Assembly (NCBI GenBank): GCA_021162815.1
Contig: JAGGXW010000038.1
Coordinates: forward strand, 1 to 36,073
Source: Thermoplasmata archaeon
Lineage (GTDB): Archaea; Thermoplasmatota; E2; UBA202; JdFR-43
DNA length: 36,073 nt
Direction: 5' to 3'
This document shows, piece after piece, positions 26,747 through 35,933 of this stretch (positions within the stretch are counted from its first letter, which is position 1; each line of letters opens with the position of its first letter). Position numbers and translations under genes: made by a program. Under the pieces are notes generated by a model. The model saw only the letters and a program-made list of their open reading frames with translations. It had not been told where the DNA came from and searched no databases.

Positions 26747-27881
26747 GGCTGATGTTGTCATAGTTGGTGCTGGCATAAATGGATGTGCCCTTGCCTATGA
26801 ACTCAGCAAGAGAGGGAAGGATGTTGTTGTTGTGGACAGAAGGCATATTGCTGCTGGAGCCACTGGAAGGTGTGGAGCGGGTATAAGGCAGCAGTGGAGC
26901 ACAAAGGAAAATGCATTGCTGGCAAAGAAGAGTGTGGAGATTTTTGAGGGGCTTGAGGAGGAACTGGGTCATCCAATTGGTTTCAGACAGGGAGGATATC
27001 TCATAGCCATACATGATGAGGAGGATATGAAGCAGGCAAGGAAGAATGTGGAAATGCAGAAGAGCATTGGATTGCCTGTGAGAATAATAGATAGAGAAGA
27101 AATAAAGGAAATTGTTCCGATTCTTGACCCTGATGGAATGAAAGCCATAGCTGCCACATTCTGTCCCACAGATGGACATGCTGATCCGTTCAAGACAGCC
27201 AATGCCTATGCTCTCGCTGCCATAAGAAATGGAGCCACATTCTATAAATTTACTGAAGTTAGAGGAATAAAGGTTGAGAATAGAGAGGTGAGGGAAGTAA
27301 TTACAGATAAAGGCAGCATAAAAACAAAATTCGTTGTGGATGCCGCAGGAGCCTGGAGCAGCAGGATAGCGGAGATGGCAGGTATAAAGATACCCAATAA
27401 GCCAGTTAGAAAGGAAGCTCTTGTTACAGAGCCACTGCCAAGAATATTCGATGCAATGGTGATATCATTCCGTCACGGAATATACTTCAGCCAGATGGCA
27501 AGGGGAGAGATTCTTGGAGGTATACCCTCGCCAGAGGAAAAGATTGGCTATCACTTTGAGCCGACATGGTCTTTTCTGAAAAAGATGGCTTACATGCTTG
27601 GCAGATATGCACCTATTCTGAAGGGAACAAATATACTCCGTCAGTGGACGGGATTCTATGATGTTACTCCAGATGCTCTTCCAGTGCTGGGAGAAGATAA
27701 AAATGTGAGGGGCTTTATTCACTGCCATGGTTTCAGCGGGCATGGTTTCATGATAGCCCCCATGACTGCCCGTTTGCTTGCACAGCTTATAACAGGTGAG
27801 AAACTTGATTTACCAATAGAGAGGCTGAGCCTTGAAAGATTTGAGAAAGGTACTGTAAAGGAAAAATCTGTTGTTGGATGA
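26736..27881 (+). CDS. FAD-dependent DAO-family oxidoreductase (proline/sarcosine dehydrogenase beta-type)
   Basis: ADVVIVGAGINGCALAYELSKRG, GRCGAGIRQQW, GFYDVTPDALPVLGE, CHGFSGHGFMIAP. Confidence 0.9.
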   Translation: MKSEADVVIVGAGINGCALAYELSKRGKDVVVVDRRHIAAGATGRCGAGIRQQWSTKENALLAKKSVEIFEGLEEELGHPIGFRQGGYLIAIHDEEDMKQARKNVEMQKSIGLPVRIIDREEIKEIVPILDPDGMKAIAATFCPTDGHADPFKTANAYALAAIRNGATFYKFTEVRGIKVENREVREVITDKGSIKTKFVVDAAGAWSSRIAEMAGIKIPNKPVRKEALVTEPLPRIFDAMVISFRHGIYFSQMARGEILGGIPSPEEKIGYHFEPTWSFLKKMAYMLGRYAPILKGTNILRQWTGFYDVTPDALPVLGEDKNVRGFIHCHGFSGHGFMIAPMTARLLAQLITGEKLDLPIERLSLERFEKGTVKEKSVVG

Positions 27882-27894
27882 AGATTTATAAGAC

Positions 27895-29070
27895 ATGCCA
27901 TATAACAATGTGGATATTGAAAGAGCAAAAAAGATAGCATCATTTGGCTTATGCGATACCTGCCTGGGAATCGTATTCAGAGATGTTGAGGGCGAGAGCA
28001 GCAGGGAGAGGGGAAAGAAAGTTAGAGAGGAGCTTGGCATTGAGGAAAGCAGGGAATGCTGGCTGTGCGATGGCATAATGAATGATATTGAAAAACTTGC
28101 CTCCATGGCAATGGATGCATTGAAGGAATATGAGTTTGATACATTTTTGGTTGGATGCATTGTTGATGATGAAATTTTAAAAAAGGAGAAAAGGCTTGGA
28201 ATTGAGGAAGGAGTTAAGAGGGAGATAAATAGAGAGATAGGGAAGATTATAGAGGAAAGGACAGGAAAGGAGGTGGATTTTAAACTTCCTGATATCAACA
28301 TAATTGTCGATACCATCTGTTATAACATAGAAATAAAATCCAGAGCCATATACATATATGGCAGATACAGAAAACTTATAAGGGGAATACCTCAAACAAA
28401 GTGGCCATGCCGTCACTGCAATGGTATTGGATGCATTCACTGCAATTTTACAGGCAAGATGTATCGGGAGAGTGTGGAGGAGATAATTGCTCATGAACCA
28501 GTAAAGATTTTTGAGGCAAAGGATGAAAGTTTTCATGGTGCAGGGAGAGAGGACATAGATGTCCTCATGCTTGGAAATGGTAGGCCATTCATACTTGAGC
28601 TTAAGGAGCCAAGAAAAAGAAAGGTTTCTTTGAAAATGCTTGAAGAAAAAATAAATGAGTTTGCATCTGGCAAGGTTGAAGTTTATGGGTTAAGATATGT
28701 GGATAGAAAGGAGATTGAAAAAATAAAGAGTGCAAAATACCCAAAAATTTATAGAGTGGTTGTGGAATACACCAATAAAGAAAATCTCCAAAAGGCTGTG
28801 AATGCGATGGTAGGCATAACTATTAATCAGAGGACTCCAAAGCGAGTAATGCATAGAAGGGCAGACTTAGTGAGGAGAAGGAAAATACTGGATATGAAGC
28901 TTGAAAAAGCTGAAAATGGCATTGCTGATATAGTGGTGAAGGCGGAGAGCGGCACATACATAAAGGAGATGGTTACAGGAGACGAGGGCAGAACAACACC
29001 ATCGCTGAGCCAGCTGGCTGGAGAGGAGATTAAGGTGGTAAGTCTGGACGTAATAGGTATTGGTGATTAA
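27895..29070 (+). CDS. pus10: tRNA pseudouridine synthase Pus10
   Basis: CDTCLGI...CWLCDG zinc/THUMP region, GAGREDIDVLMLGNGRPFILEL, KAESGTYIKEMVTGDEGRTTPSLSQLAG. Confidence 0.95.
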   Translation: MPYNNVDIERAKKIASFGLCDTCLGIVFRDVEGESSRERGKKVREELGIEESRECWLCDGIMNDIEKLASMAMDALKEYEFDTFLVGCIVDDEILKKEKRLGIEEGVKREINREIGKIIEERTGKEVDFKLPDINIIVDTICYNIEIKSRAIYIYGRYRKLIRGIPQTKWPCRHCNGIGCIHCNFTGKMYRESVEEIIAHEPVKIFEAKDESFHGAGREDIDVLMLGNGRPFILELKEPRKRKVSLKMLEEKINEFASGKVEVYGLRYVDRKEIEKIKSAKYPKIYRVVVEYTNKENLQKAVNAMVGITINQRTPKRVMHRRADLVRRRKILDMKLEKAENGIADIVVKAESGTYIKEMVTGDEGRTTPSLSQLAGEEIKVVSLDVIGIGD

Positions 29071-29071
29071 G

Positions 29072-29359
29072 ATGAAGAGGTCGAGAGGATTTAGGAGTAA
29101 GAGCAGAAAGAAGCTGACCAAGAAATATAGGAAGGGCAGGACAAATCTCATAACGAAGGCAATGCAGGAGTTTGAAAATGGAGAGAAGGTTGCAATAGTG
29201 ATAGATCCATCATACCATTCAGGAATGCCTCATCCTCGCTTCCATGGAAGAGTGGGCGATATTGAGGGTAAACAGGGAGATGCATATGTTGTCAAAATAA
29301 GGGATGGAGAAAAGATAAAACATCTGATAGCATCTCCGGTTCATCTGAAAAGGTTATAA
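29072..29359 (+). CDS. rpl21e: 50S ribosomal protein L21e
   Basis: MKRSRGFRSKSRKKLTK...IDPSYHSGMPHPRFHGRVG. Confidence 0.95.
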   Translation: MKRSRGFRSKSRKKLTKKYRKGRTNLITKAMQEFENGEKVAIVIDPSYHSGMPHPRFHGRVGDIEGKQGDAYVVKIRDGEKIKHLIASPVHLKRL

Positions 29360-29360
29360 A

Positions 29361-29672
29361 ATGAAGCCTGTGTTGATAGCCGAGGTTAAGGAAATCCTTT
29401 CAAAGCTTGCTCAGGAAAGAGAGCTTAATAGAGAGCAGAGGATAGCCCTTGAACACAGCGAAAAAGTCAGCATGATTGATGCTGAGAAAGCCAGAGAGCT
29501 GGTTGAAAAACTTATGGAATTTGACAGGATTGAGGAAAAGCAGGCTTATAAAATAGCAGATTTGTTGCCTGAGGATGAGGATGAACTTCTTGCAATATTT
29601 GCCAAGAGCACATATATGCCTTCCGAAGATGAAATTAAGAAGATATTGGAGCTGGTGAGGGAGTATATTTGA
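29361..29672 (+). CDS. rpoF: RNA polymerase subunit F (Rpb4)
   Basis: Rpb4-like sequence and conserved position between L21e and DUF655. Confidence 0.87.
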   Translation: MKPVLIAEVKEILSKLAQERELNREQRIALEHSEKVSMIDAEKARELVEKLMEFDRIEEKQAYKIADLLPEDEDELLAIFAKSTYMPSEDEIKKILELVREYI

Positions 29673-29681
29673 GGAGGCATA

Positions 29682-30233
29682 ATGGAGGATTATGTTTATA
29701 TTCTGGATTATTTACCAACAGGCAGACCTGGTTACAGGAGAGGAGCGGTAGCCTATGGTATAGGAGAAAGTCAATTCACATTGCTTGAGCTGATTCCTAA
29801 GCAGGGAATCAATCTCAATATTGGAGAGAGAGTTTATGTGGGTAAAGATCTGGCTAAAAGAGACAAGATAGCAAAGGTTAAGGGAAGAATAAATTATGAC
29901 AATCTCACATCAACCGCCCATGGAGAGTTATATTATGTTATACTTGACATTGTGAAAAATAATGAGGAGAGATTTGTGAAATTTTTCAATGAATGTCCTG
30001 CAATAACAACAAGATTTCACGCTCTTGAGCTTCTTCCGGGGCTTGGTAAAAAAACAATGCAGGAAATTGTGGAGGAGAGGAGAAAAAAACCATTCACAAG
30101 TTTTGAGGACATATCCAGCAGAATAAAAAATCTTCATCATCCTGAAAAATTGATTGCCAAGAGAATACTTGAGGAACTTGAGGACCCGCACCAGAAATAC
30201 CGTCTCTTTACAAGACCACCTCTGTCGAGATGA
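29682..30233 (+). CDS. DUF655 protein (OB-fold/HhH)
   Basis: VYILDYLPTGRPG..., ALELLPGLGKKTMQEIVEERRKKPF (HhH). Confidence 0.88.
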   Translation: MEDYVYILDYLPTGRPGYRRGAVAYGIGESQFTLLELIPKQGINLNIGERVYVGKDLAKRDKIAKVKGRINYDNLTSTAHGELYYVILDIVKNNEERFVKFFNECPAITTRFHALELLPGLGKKTMQEIVEERRKKPFTSFEDISSRIKNLHHPEKLIAKRILEELEDPHQKYRLFTRPPLSR

Positions 30234-30982
30234 AACTGGGACAGCATTTTCTTGTTGATGAAAGAATCGCGGAAAGACAGATTGAATATGCACAGCTTAA
30301 TCCACATGATACTGTGCTTGAGATAGGAGCAGGCAATGGCATTTTAACAAAAAGAATGGCAAGAATTTCAAAGGTGATTGCCATTGAAATTGACAGAAGA
30401 TTTATAGAAAGTCTTGAGAGGATACCAAATGTTGAGGTGATACATGCAGATGCAACAAAAGTTGATTTCAACAGCCTTGATTTTAATAAAGTGGTGTCCA
30501 ATCTTCCATATCAGATATCCTCGCCAGTAACATTCAAATTGCTTGAGACCAGCTTTGAAAAAGCCATATTGATGTACCAGAAAGAATTTGCCGCCCGTCT
30601 TATAGCGTCGCCAGGAAGCAAGGATTATTCCCGTCTCACCGTCATGGTGGCTCCCAAGGCTAAGGTGAGGGTGCTGGAGGAAGTGCCGAGATGGGCTTTC
30701 AAGCCAGTGCCCAAGGTTTCTTCATGCATTGTTGAAATGGTGCCATCAGAAATGGACATAGGAATAGATTATGAAACATTTGGAAAGGTTGTGACAGCCC
30801 TCTTTTCTCATAGAAGGAAAAAAATAAAGAATGCAATGGTTATGGCATCAATGGTGAGGAAGGAAGATGCAGATGATGTTCCATATGGTGATGAGAGGGT
30901 GGAACATCTTGATGTTAATCAGGTTGCTGAAATAGCCAGATTCTGGAGGGGTTATGTTGAGAAAGATAAAAAGACTGTTTGA
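30230..30982 (+). CDS. ksgA: rRNA adenine dimethyltransferase RsmA/KsgA
   Basis: LGQHFLVDERIAERQ, VLEIGAGNGILTKRM, VVSNLPYQISSPV. Confidence 0.95.
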   Translation: MKLGQHFLVDERIAERQIEYAQLNPHDTVLEIGAGNGILTKRMARISKVIAIEIDRRFIESLERIPNVEVIHADATKVDFNSLDFNKVVSNLPYQISSPVTFKLLETSFEKAILMYQKEFAARLIASPGSKDYSRLTVMVAPKAKVRVLEEVPRWAFKPVPKVSSCIVEMVPSEMDIGIDYETFGKVVTALFSHRRKKIKNAMVMASMVRKEDADDVPYGDERVEHLDVNQVAEIARFWRGYVEKDKKTV

Positions 30983-31925
30983 TATGGTGGGTGTTGATAC
31001 CATAATAATAAAAAATGCATCCATGCCCTTTATTGACGAAAACTTTTTTTACTTCACTGGCAGGGAGGGAGTGTGGGAGGAGAGCATTGCTGTTGTAAAG
31101 GAAGATGGTGTTTTTACAATCTCATCTCCTCTTGAGGAGGGCGATTATGTCTATAAAACAAAGGAGGAGAGAGACAGAATATTGAGAAGTATCGTTGAGG
31201 GTAGAGTGGGTGTGAATGAAGAAAGACTCTCTCACAAAGATTATTCTCATCTGAAAAAATTATTTGGAAAACTTCATGATATTGGAAAGGAAATAAAACT
31301 TCTGAGGGCTGTTAAGGAAAGAGAGGAAATAAATAAAATTAAGAAAGCTGTTAGAATCGCTAAGAGTATTGCAGATGAGGTGGATTTTCATGGGAAGGGG
31401 GAGAGAGATGTTAAAGCAGATATAGAATGCATGATGCTCAGGCATGGAGTTAAGCCATCTTTCGATACCATAGTGGCATTTGGGAAAAATTCATCGAAGC
31501 CCCATCATGTTTCATCAAATAAAAAATTCACATATCCTGTTTTAATTGATCTCGGCACAAGATACAAAAATTACTGTTCAGATATCACCATTACCCATCC
31601 CGGCAGGCATTTGAGGAAATATGAGGTGATTCATGATGCTCTCATGCTTGCCATTGACCTCATGGAGCCGGGAACAAGAGCAAGAGATGTTTTTTTATCT
31701 GTTGATAGATATCTCAGCAGATACGGCATAAAAATGATTCATGCTCTGGGTCACTCCATAGGGATAAATGTTCATGACGGGCTTGCCATAAACAGCAGGG
31801 CGGACTTTGTATTTGAAGAGAATATGACCTTTGCAGTTGAACCAGCCTGCTACTGCAAAAATTTTGGTATAAGAATTGAAGAAGATGTTGTCATAGGAAA
31901 AAGAAAAGCCAGAATAATATTATAG
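30954..31925 (+). CDS. Xaa-Pro aminopeptidase-like M24 metallopeptidase
   Basis: Metal-ligand pattern DLGTRYKNYCSDITIT, HALGHSIGINVHD, MTFAVEPACY, RIEEDVVI. Confidence 0.88.
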   Translation: MLRKIKRLFDMVGVDTIIIKNASMPFIDENFFYFTGREGVWEESIAVVKEDGVFTISSPLEEGDYVYKTKEERDRILRSIVEGRVGVNEERLSHKDYSHLKKLFGKLHDIGKEIKLLRAVKEREEINKIKKAVRIAKSIADEVDFHGKGERDVKADIECMMLRHGVKPSFDTIVAFGKNSSKPHHVSSNKKFTYPVLIDLGTRYKNYCSDITITHPGRHLRKYEVIHDALMLAIDLMEPGTRARDVFLSVDRYLSRYGIKMIHALGHSIGINVHDGLAINSRADFVFEENMTFAVEPACYCKNFGIRIEEDVVIGKRKARIIL

Positions 31926-31944
31926 TGCGCCGCATTTACATTTT

Positions 31945-32625
31945 ATGAACAATCTGGATGATGTTGCATCCCATATTGAAGAAAAGCTCAATGAAAAGGA
32001 TGATTTGAGAGAGCTGGCTTTAAAAAAATGCAGGGATGTAGTGAGATACAGCAGGAAAGCTATAAAGAAAATACATAGCAATGAGCTTAAAAATGCAAAA
32101 AAGAGTTTGAAAAAGGCTGAGGAAATAATAGCGGAGTTAAATGAAAAGTTGAAGGAGCATCCCGATATTTTTACCTCTGGCTATATGGAAAATGCCATGC
32201 AGGAGGTGGCGGAGGGTGAGATATTCCTTTCAATACTTGAGGATAAGGATCTTCCATATCCTGAAGATATAGGAGTCAGCTATACATCCTATGTTATGGG
32301 AATGGCTGATGTGATAGGTGAGCTGAGAAGGCTTGGCGTTTACAGATTGAAGGAAGGAAAGGTGGCAGAGGTTGAGAAGATATTGTCTCTCATGGAGGCA
32401 ATATATGACAGAATAGCGGAATTTGATTATCCCTCTGGTCTTGTCCCAATAAAGAGAAAGCAGGATGTTATGAATAGGGTGCTGGAAAAGATGAGAGAAG
32501 ATATGGTTCTTTTCAGGAAAAGCAAGGAACTGGAGAGCAAGATAGACATTCTTCTCCAGAAATTGAAGGAAAAGGAGGAGAAAGGAGAAGGTGAGACGGG
32601 CTTGGATATTGACTCATTGCTTTAG
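31945..32625 (+). CDS. Translin-family protein
   Basis: RDVVRYSRKAIKKIHSNE..., YPEDIGVSYTSYVMGMADVIGELRR...YDRIAEFDYPSGLVPIKRKQD. Confidence 0.85.
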   Translation: MNNLDDVASHIEEKLNEKDDLRELALKKCRDVVRYSRKAIKKIHSNELKNAKKSLKKAEEIIAELNEKLKEHPDIFTSGYMENAMQEVAEGEIFLSILEDKDLPYPEDIGVSYTSYVMGMADVIGELRRLGVYRLKEGKVAEVEKILSLMEAIYDRIAEFDYPSGLVPIKRKQDVMNRVLEKMREDMVLFRKSKELESKIDILLQKLKEKEEKGEGETGLDIDSLL

Positions 32626-33780
32626 GTAGTAAGGAACTCCATCCTTAACAACCACATCTATGAGATTGCTTCCCACATGATATGGAATGAACTCTGGTGT
32701 TTTCACTGATGTTATCAGTATGTCTGCATCCTTTCCTACTTCAATGCTTCCCTTCATGTCATCTATTCCAAGTGCCTTTGCTCCATTGAGCGTTGCTGCT
32801 TTAAGAGCAGTTATGACAGGAATGCGCATCCTGTAAACAGCAAGCTGGATTATAAACTGCATATTCGATACATAGCAGTTGGGATTCATGTCTGTTGCTA
32901 TGGCTATATCAACTCCATTTTCAATCATTTTTACTGCATCTGCATACTTTTCATTTAAAACAAATGGTGTTGCAGGAAGAAGTGTGGCAACAACATTATT
33001 GGATGCCAGTAACTTCATCTCCTCCTCTCCCGTTTCGAGCAGATGATCTGCTGATGCTGCTTTAAGCAACGCCGCCAGCCTGCTGCAGCCGCAGCATGAA
33101 AATTCATCTGCATGTATTTTTGGTGTCATTCCATGCTGCATTGCGGCTCTCAGTATTCTCTCGCTTGAAGTGACGCTGAAATATCCTTCCTCGCAGAACA
33201 CATCTGCAAATCTCGCCAGTTTTCTTTCTCCCACCTCCGGTATTATTTCATCTATGACATAATCTGTGTATTCCTCTTCATTCATCTCCTCAGGTATGGC
33301 ATGTGCGAGAAATGTGGGGACTATTGTTGCCTCTGCATCCATCTCATTTATGGCTTCAAGCAATTTTATCTCGTTTTCTCTATCCAGGCCATAACCGCTT
33401 TTCACCTCTATGGTTGTTGTTCCATGATGGAACATGTCTCTTGCTCTCTCCATCATCTCCTTCTTTATTCTTTCCTTTGTTGCTTTTTTTGTTTCCCTGA
33501 CAGTGTAGAGTATACCCCCTCCTCTTTTTGATATTTCCATATAGCTTGCTCCCTCCACCTTCCAGTTTATCTCAAAATCTCTGTAGCCTGCAAATGCAAT
33601 GTGGGTGTGAGAGTCAATGAAGCCAGGCATGACAAGATTTCCATCAGCATCTATAACTTCTTCAGCCCTTTCCTTTCCTCCAATCTTTTTTATTTTTCCG
33701 TTTTCTATGTAAATTTCCTTTTCATTTATGATTTTTCTTCCATCAAAAATTTTACCTATGTTCCTTATCAGCAGGTCCAT
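32614..33780 (-). CDS. hutI: Imidazolonepropionase
   Basis: MPGFIDSHTHIAFAGYRDFE, GGGILYTV, KSGYGLD, KIHADEFS, ATDMNPNCYVSNM. Confidence 0.93.
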   Translation of the reverse strand: MDLLIRNIGKIFDGRKIINEKEIYIENGKIKKIGGKERAEEVIDADGNLVMPGFIDSHTHIAFAGYRDFEINWKVEGASYMEISKRGGGILYTVRETKKATKERIKKEMMERARDMFHHGTTTIEVKSGYGLDRENEIKLLEAINEMDAEATIVPTFLAHAIPEEMNEEEYTDYVIDEIIPEVGERKLARFADVFCEEGYFSVTSSERILRAAMQHGMTPKIHADEFSCCGCSRLAALLKAASADHLLETGEEEMKLLASNNVVATLLPATPFVLNEKYADAVKMIENGVDIAIATDMNPNCYVSNMQFIIQLAVYRMRIPVITALKAATLNGAKALGIDDMKGSIEVGKDADILITSVKTPEFIPYHVGSNLIDVVVKDGVPYYLKQ

Positions 33781-33816
33781 GTTTCTAATGTTGGCAATGA
33801 ATAAAAAAGTGATGCT

Positions 33817-34758
33817 TCATCCATTTATTTTTTCCAGTATCTTTTCCACAAATTCATCGCATTCATTCTTTGGAACTATGGCTCCCATAACATTTTTCTT
33901 GCCTCCAGAAACATATCCTCTTTCAGCTGCCATTTTTATAAAAGGCGTTGCATCCTCGCCTCTAACATAAACCTGGCAATCATCTCTGAAAAAATCACAG
34001 TTTATTACAATAACATACTCATCTCCCTTCCATATCTTCCTTGCCACGGTGGATATTATGTTGTACTTGCTCTTTATCCTCTTCACTACTGCCTTTCCTA
34101 TTCTTTCTTCTTTGCCATTAATTGCATCTTCTATCTCCCTTTCAATCTCCTCTTTTCTCCTTCTCCACTTGCTATTATTCATTATATAATCTGCTGGATT
34201 TGGTGTTGTTTTCAATTCTCTCACAGCTTTTTCCACCTCTTCCTTATCTCCCGCCTTGTAATTGGAATCCATGAGGTACACCATTTCATGAAGTTCCTCA
34301 AATGTGAACCCATTTTTTTTCATGAATTCATCCAGCAGGGGAAAGAACCTTGTATTTTTGATTCTCTCCTCCCAGTCTCCAACAACACCAAGAAAAGCCA
34401 GGAGTTCATCTCTTCTATTCAAATAATCTGCCACAACCCATGATGCGGAGGGGTAATCCTCCTCATCCTTTCCATCCAGTATTGGATTTATGTACTCTAT
34501 TCCCTCAACCCTCTTTGTAATGTGATGGTCGAATACCCTCACCTTTGTAATCTCTGCCAGCCTCTTCATGGTATCGGGATGAAGAGCCACATCAACCACA
34601 ACTATCTCATCATAATTGCCAACTGAAATCATGGCAAACTCGTCCTCCTCCAGAAAATAGTTTCCTATTTTTGGCGACATGTTGCTGTCATCTTTCTCAT
34701 AAAGGAGGGCGGCGGCGGCGATGCCATCTGTGTCCCAGTGATGGATTATGAGGCGCAT
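33817..34758 (-). CDS. DHH/DHHA1-family phosphoesterase
   Basis: IIHHWDTDGIAAAALL, VVVDVALH, VFDHHIT, C-terminal GGKKNVMGAIVP. Confidence 0.87.
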   Translation of the reverse strand: MRLIIHHWDTDGIAAAALLYEKDDSNMSPKIGNYFLEEDEFAMISVGNYDEIVVVDVALHPDTMKRLAEITKVRVFDHHITKRVEGIEYINPILDGKDEEDYPSASWVVADYLNRRDELLAFLGVVGDWEERIKNTRFFPLLDEFMKKNGFTFEELHEMVYLMDSNYKAGDKEEVEKAVRELKTTPNPADYIMNNSKWRRRKEEIEREIEDAINGKEERIGKAVVKRIKSKYNIISTVARKIWKGDEYVIVINCDFFRDDCQVYVRGEDATPFIKMAAERGYVSGGKKNVMGAIVPKNECDEFVEKILEKING

Positions 34759-34759
34759 T

Positions 34760-35872
34760 TTAATCAACAAATGGATTTTCGTATTTCATTATTACCTCTG
34801 CCACCTCTCTTCTCATCATTGTTTCAGGAGGAATTTCTTTATTCACAAGCATTTTTCTTATTGCTGTTCCGCTGAAGTAGATGTGTTCCTCTTTGCCATG
34901 AGGACATATTTTTTCATTTACCACTCCTCCGCACTTTTTGCAGTAGAAGAAGGAGCGGAAGAATACTGGCTTGATACCAAGATCAGGGAACTCTCTGAAT
35001 ATTTCATGTGCATCGTAGGGGCCATAATAGTTTCCCACTCCTGCATGGTCTCTTCCCACTATGAAATGGGTGCATCCAAAATTCTTCCTCATTATTGCGT
35101 GGAATATTGCCTCTCTTGGCCCCGCATATCTCATCATTGTCCTCAAAGTTGACATTGCAACCCTGTTTTCAGGATAATAATTTTTTATGAGAGCCTCATA
35201 TGCCTTCAATATTACCTCATCTCTGAAATCACCCTTCTTTTTCTTTCCTATGATTGGGTTTATGAAAAGCCCATCAACAAATGTTAAAGCCGTTTTCTGC
35301 ACATATTCATGACCAATATGGGGCACATTTCTTGTCTGGAATGCCACCACTTCCTTCCATCCCTTACTCCTGAAAAGTTCTCTTGTCTCCTTTGGTTTGA
35401 GGTAGTGCTTCTTAAATTCATCTCTGCCCTCTCTTATAAGAGTTATTTTTCCTCCCGCAAGTTTACCCTTCATTTCCATTACTCTCGCCACTCCTGGATG
35501 ATTGACATCTGTTGTTCCGAACACCTTCTCAGCATATCTCTTTCTATCATATGCATAAGTTTCCTCCACTTCAAACAATGCCATTGTCCCATTGTTTGAT
35601 TTCAGGATTATCTCGTCCCCCTCCTTTATGCCATCATCAAAATCAAACACTATGGGTATTGTCCATGGTGTGTCATCTTCCAGCCTCATATTTTCCACAA
35701 CATTTTCAAAATCATTCCTGTTCATGAATCCCTCAAGAGGGGAAAATACACCATGGGCAATGTTCTCCACTTCCTTTGCCATATCTTCATCAATTTTCAT
35801 TACATTCATGTCTTTGGTATCAATGCTTTCATCAACTCTATACACCAGTTTTCCTCCGTGCGCTTCAATCAT
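34760..35872 (-). CDS. sat: Sulfate adenylyltransferase (ATP sulfurylase)
   Basis: QTRNVPHIGHEYVQK, VGRDHAGVGNYYGPYDAHEIF, zinc motif CKKCGGVVNEKICPHGKEEH. Confidence 0.94.
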   Translation of the reverse strand: MIEAHGGKLVYRVDESIDTKDMNVMKIDEDMAKEVENIAHGVFSPLEGFMNRNDFENVVENMRLEDDTPWTIPIVFDFDDGIKEGDEIILKSNNGTMALFEVEETYAYDRKRYAEKVFGTTDVNHPGVARVMEMKGKLAGGKITLIREGRDEFKKHYLKPKETRELFRSKGWKEVVAFQTRNVPHIGHEYVQKTALTFVDGLFINPIIGKKKKGDFRDEVILKAYEALIKNYYPENRVAMSTLRTMMRYAGPREAIFHAIMRKNFGCTHFIVGRDHAGVGNYYGPYDAHEIFREFPDLGIKPVFFRSFFYCKKCGGVVNEKICPHGKEEHIYFSGTAIRKMLVNKEIPPETMMRREVAEVIMKYENPFVD

Positions 35873-35933
35873 GGAAAGGTATTGGCATCATGTTTATAAA
35901 CTATTTCCATCAGAATGATGAAAAATTTCCATC

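Noticed and set aside
26538-27179. 213-aa minus-strand ORF across the BFD/DAO genes
   Set aside because: Overlaps two confident plus-strand genes; no recognisable motif.
27810-28316. 168-aa minus-strand Ser-rich ORF
   Set aside because: Shadow of pus10 coding sequence.
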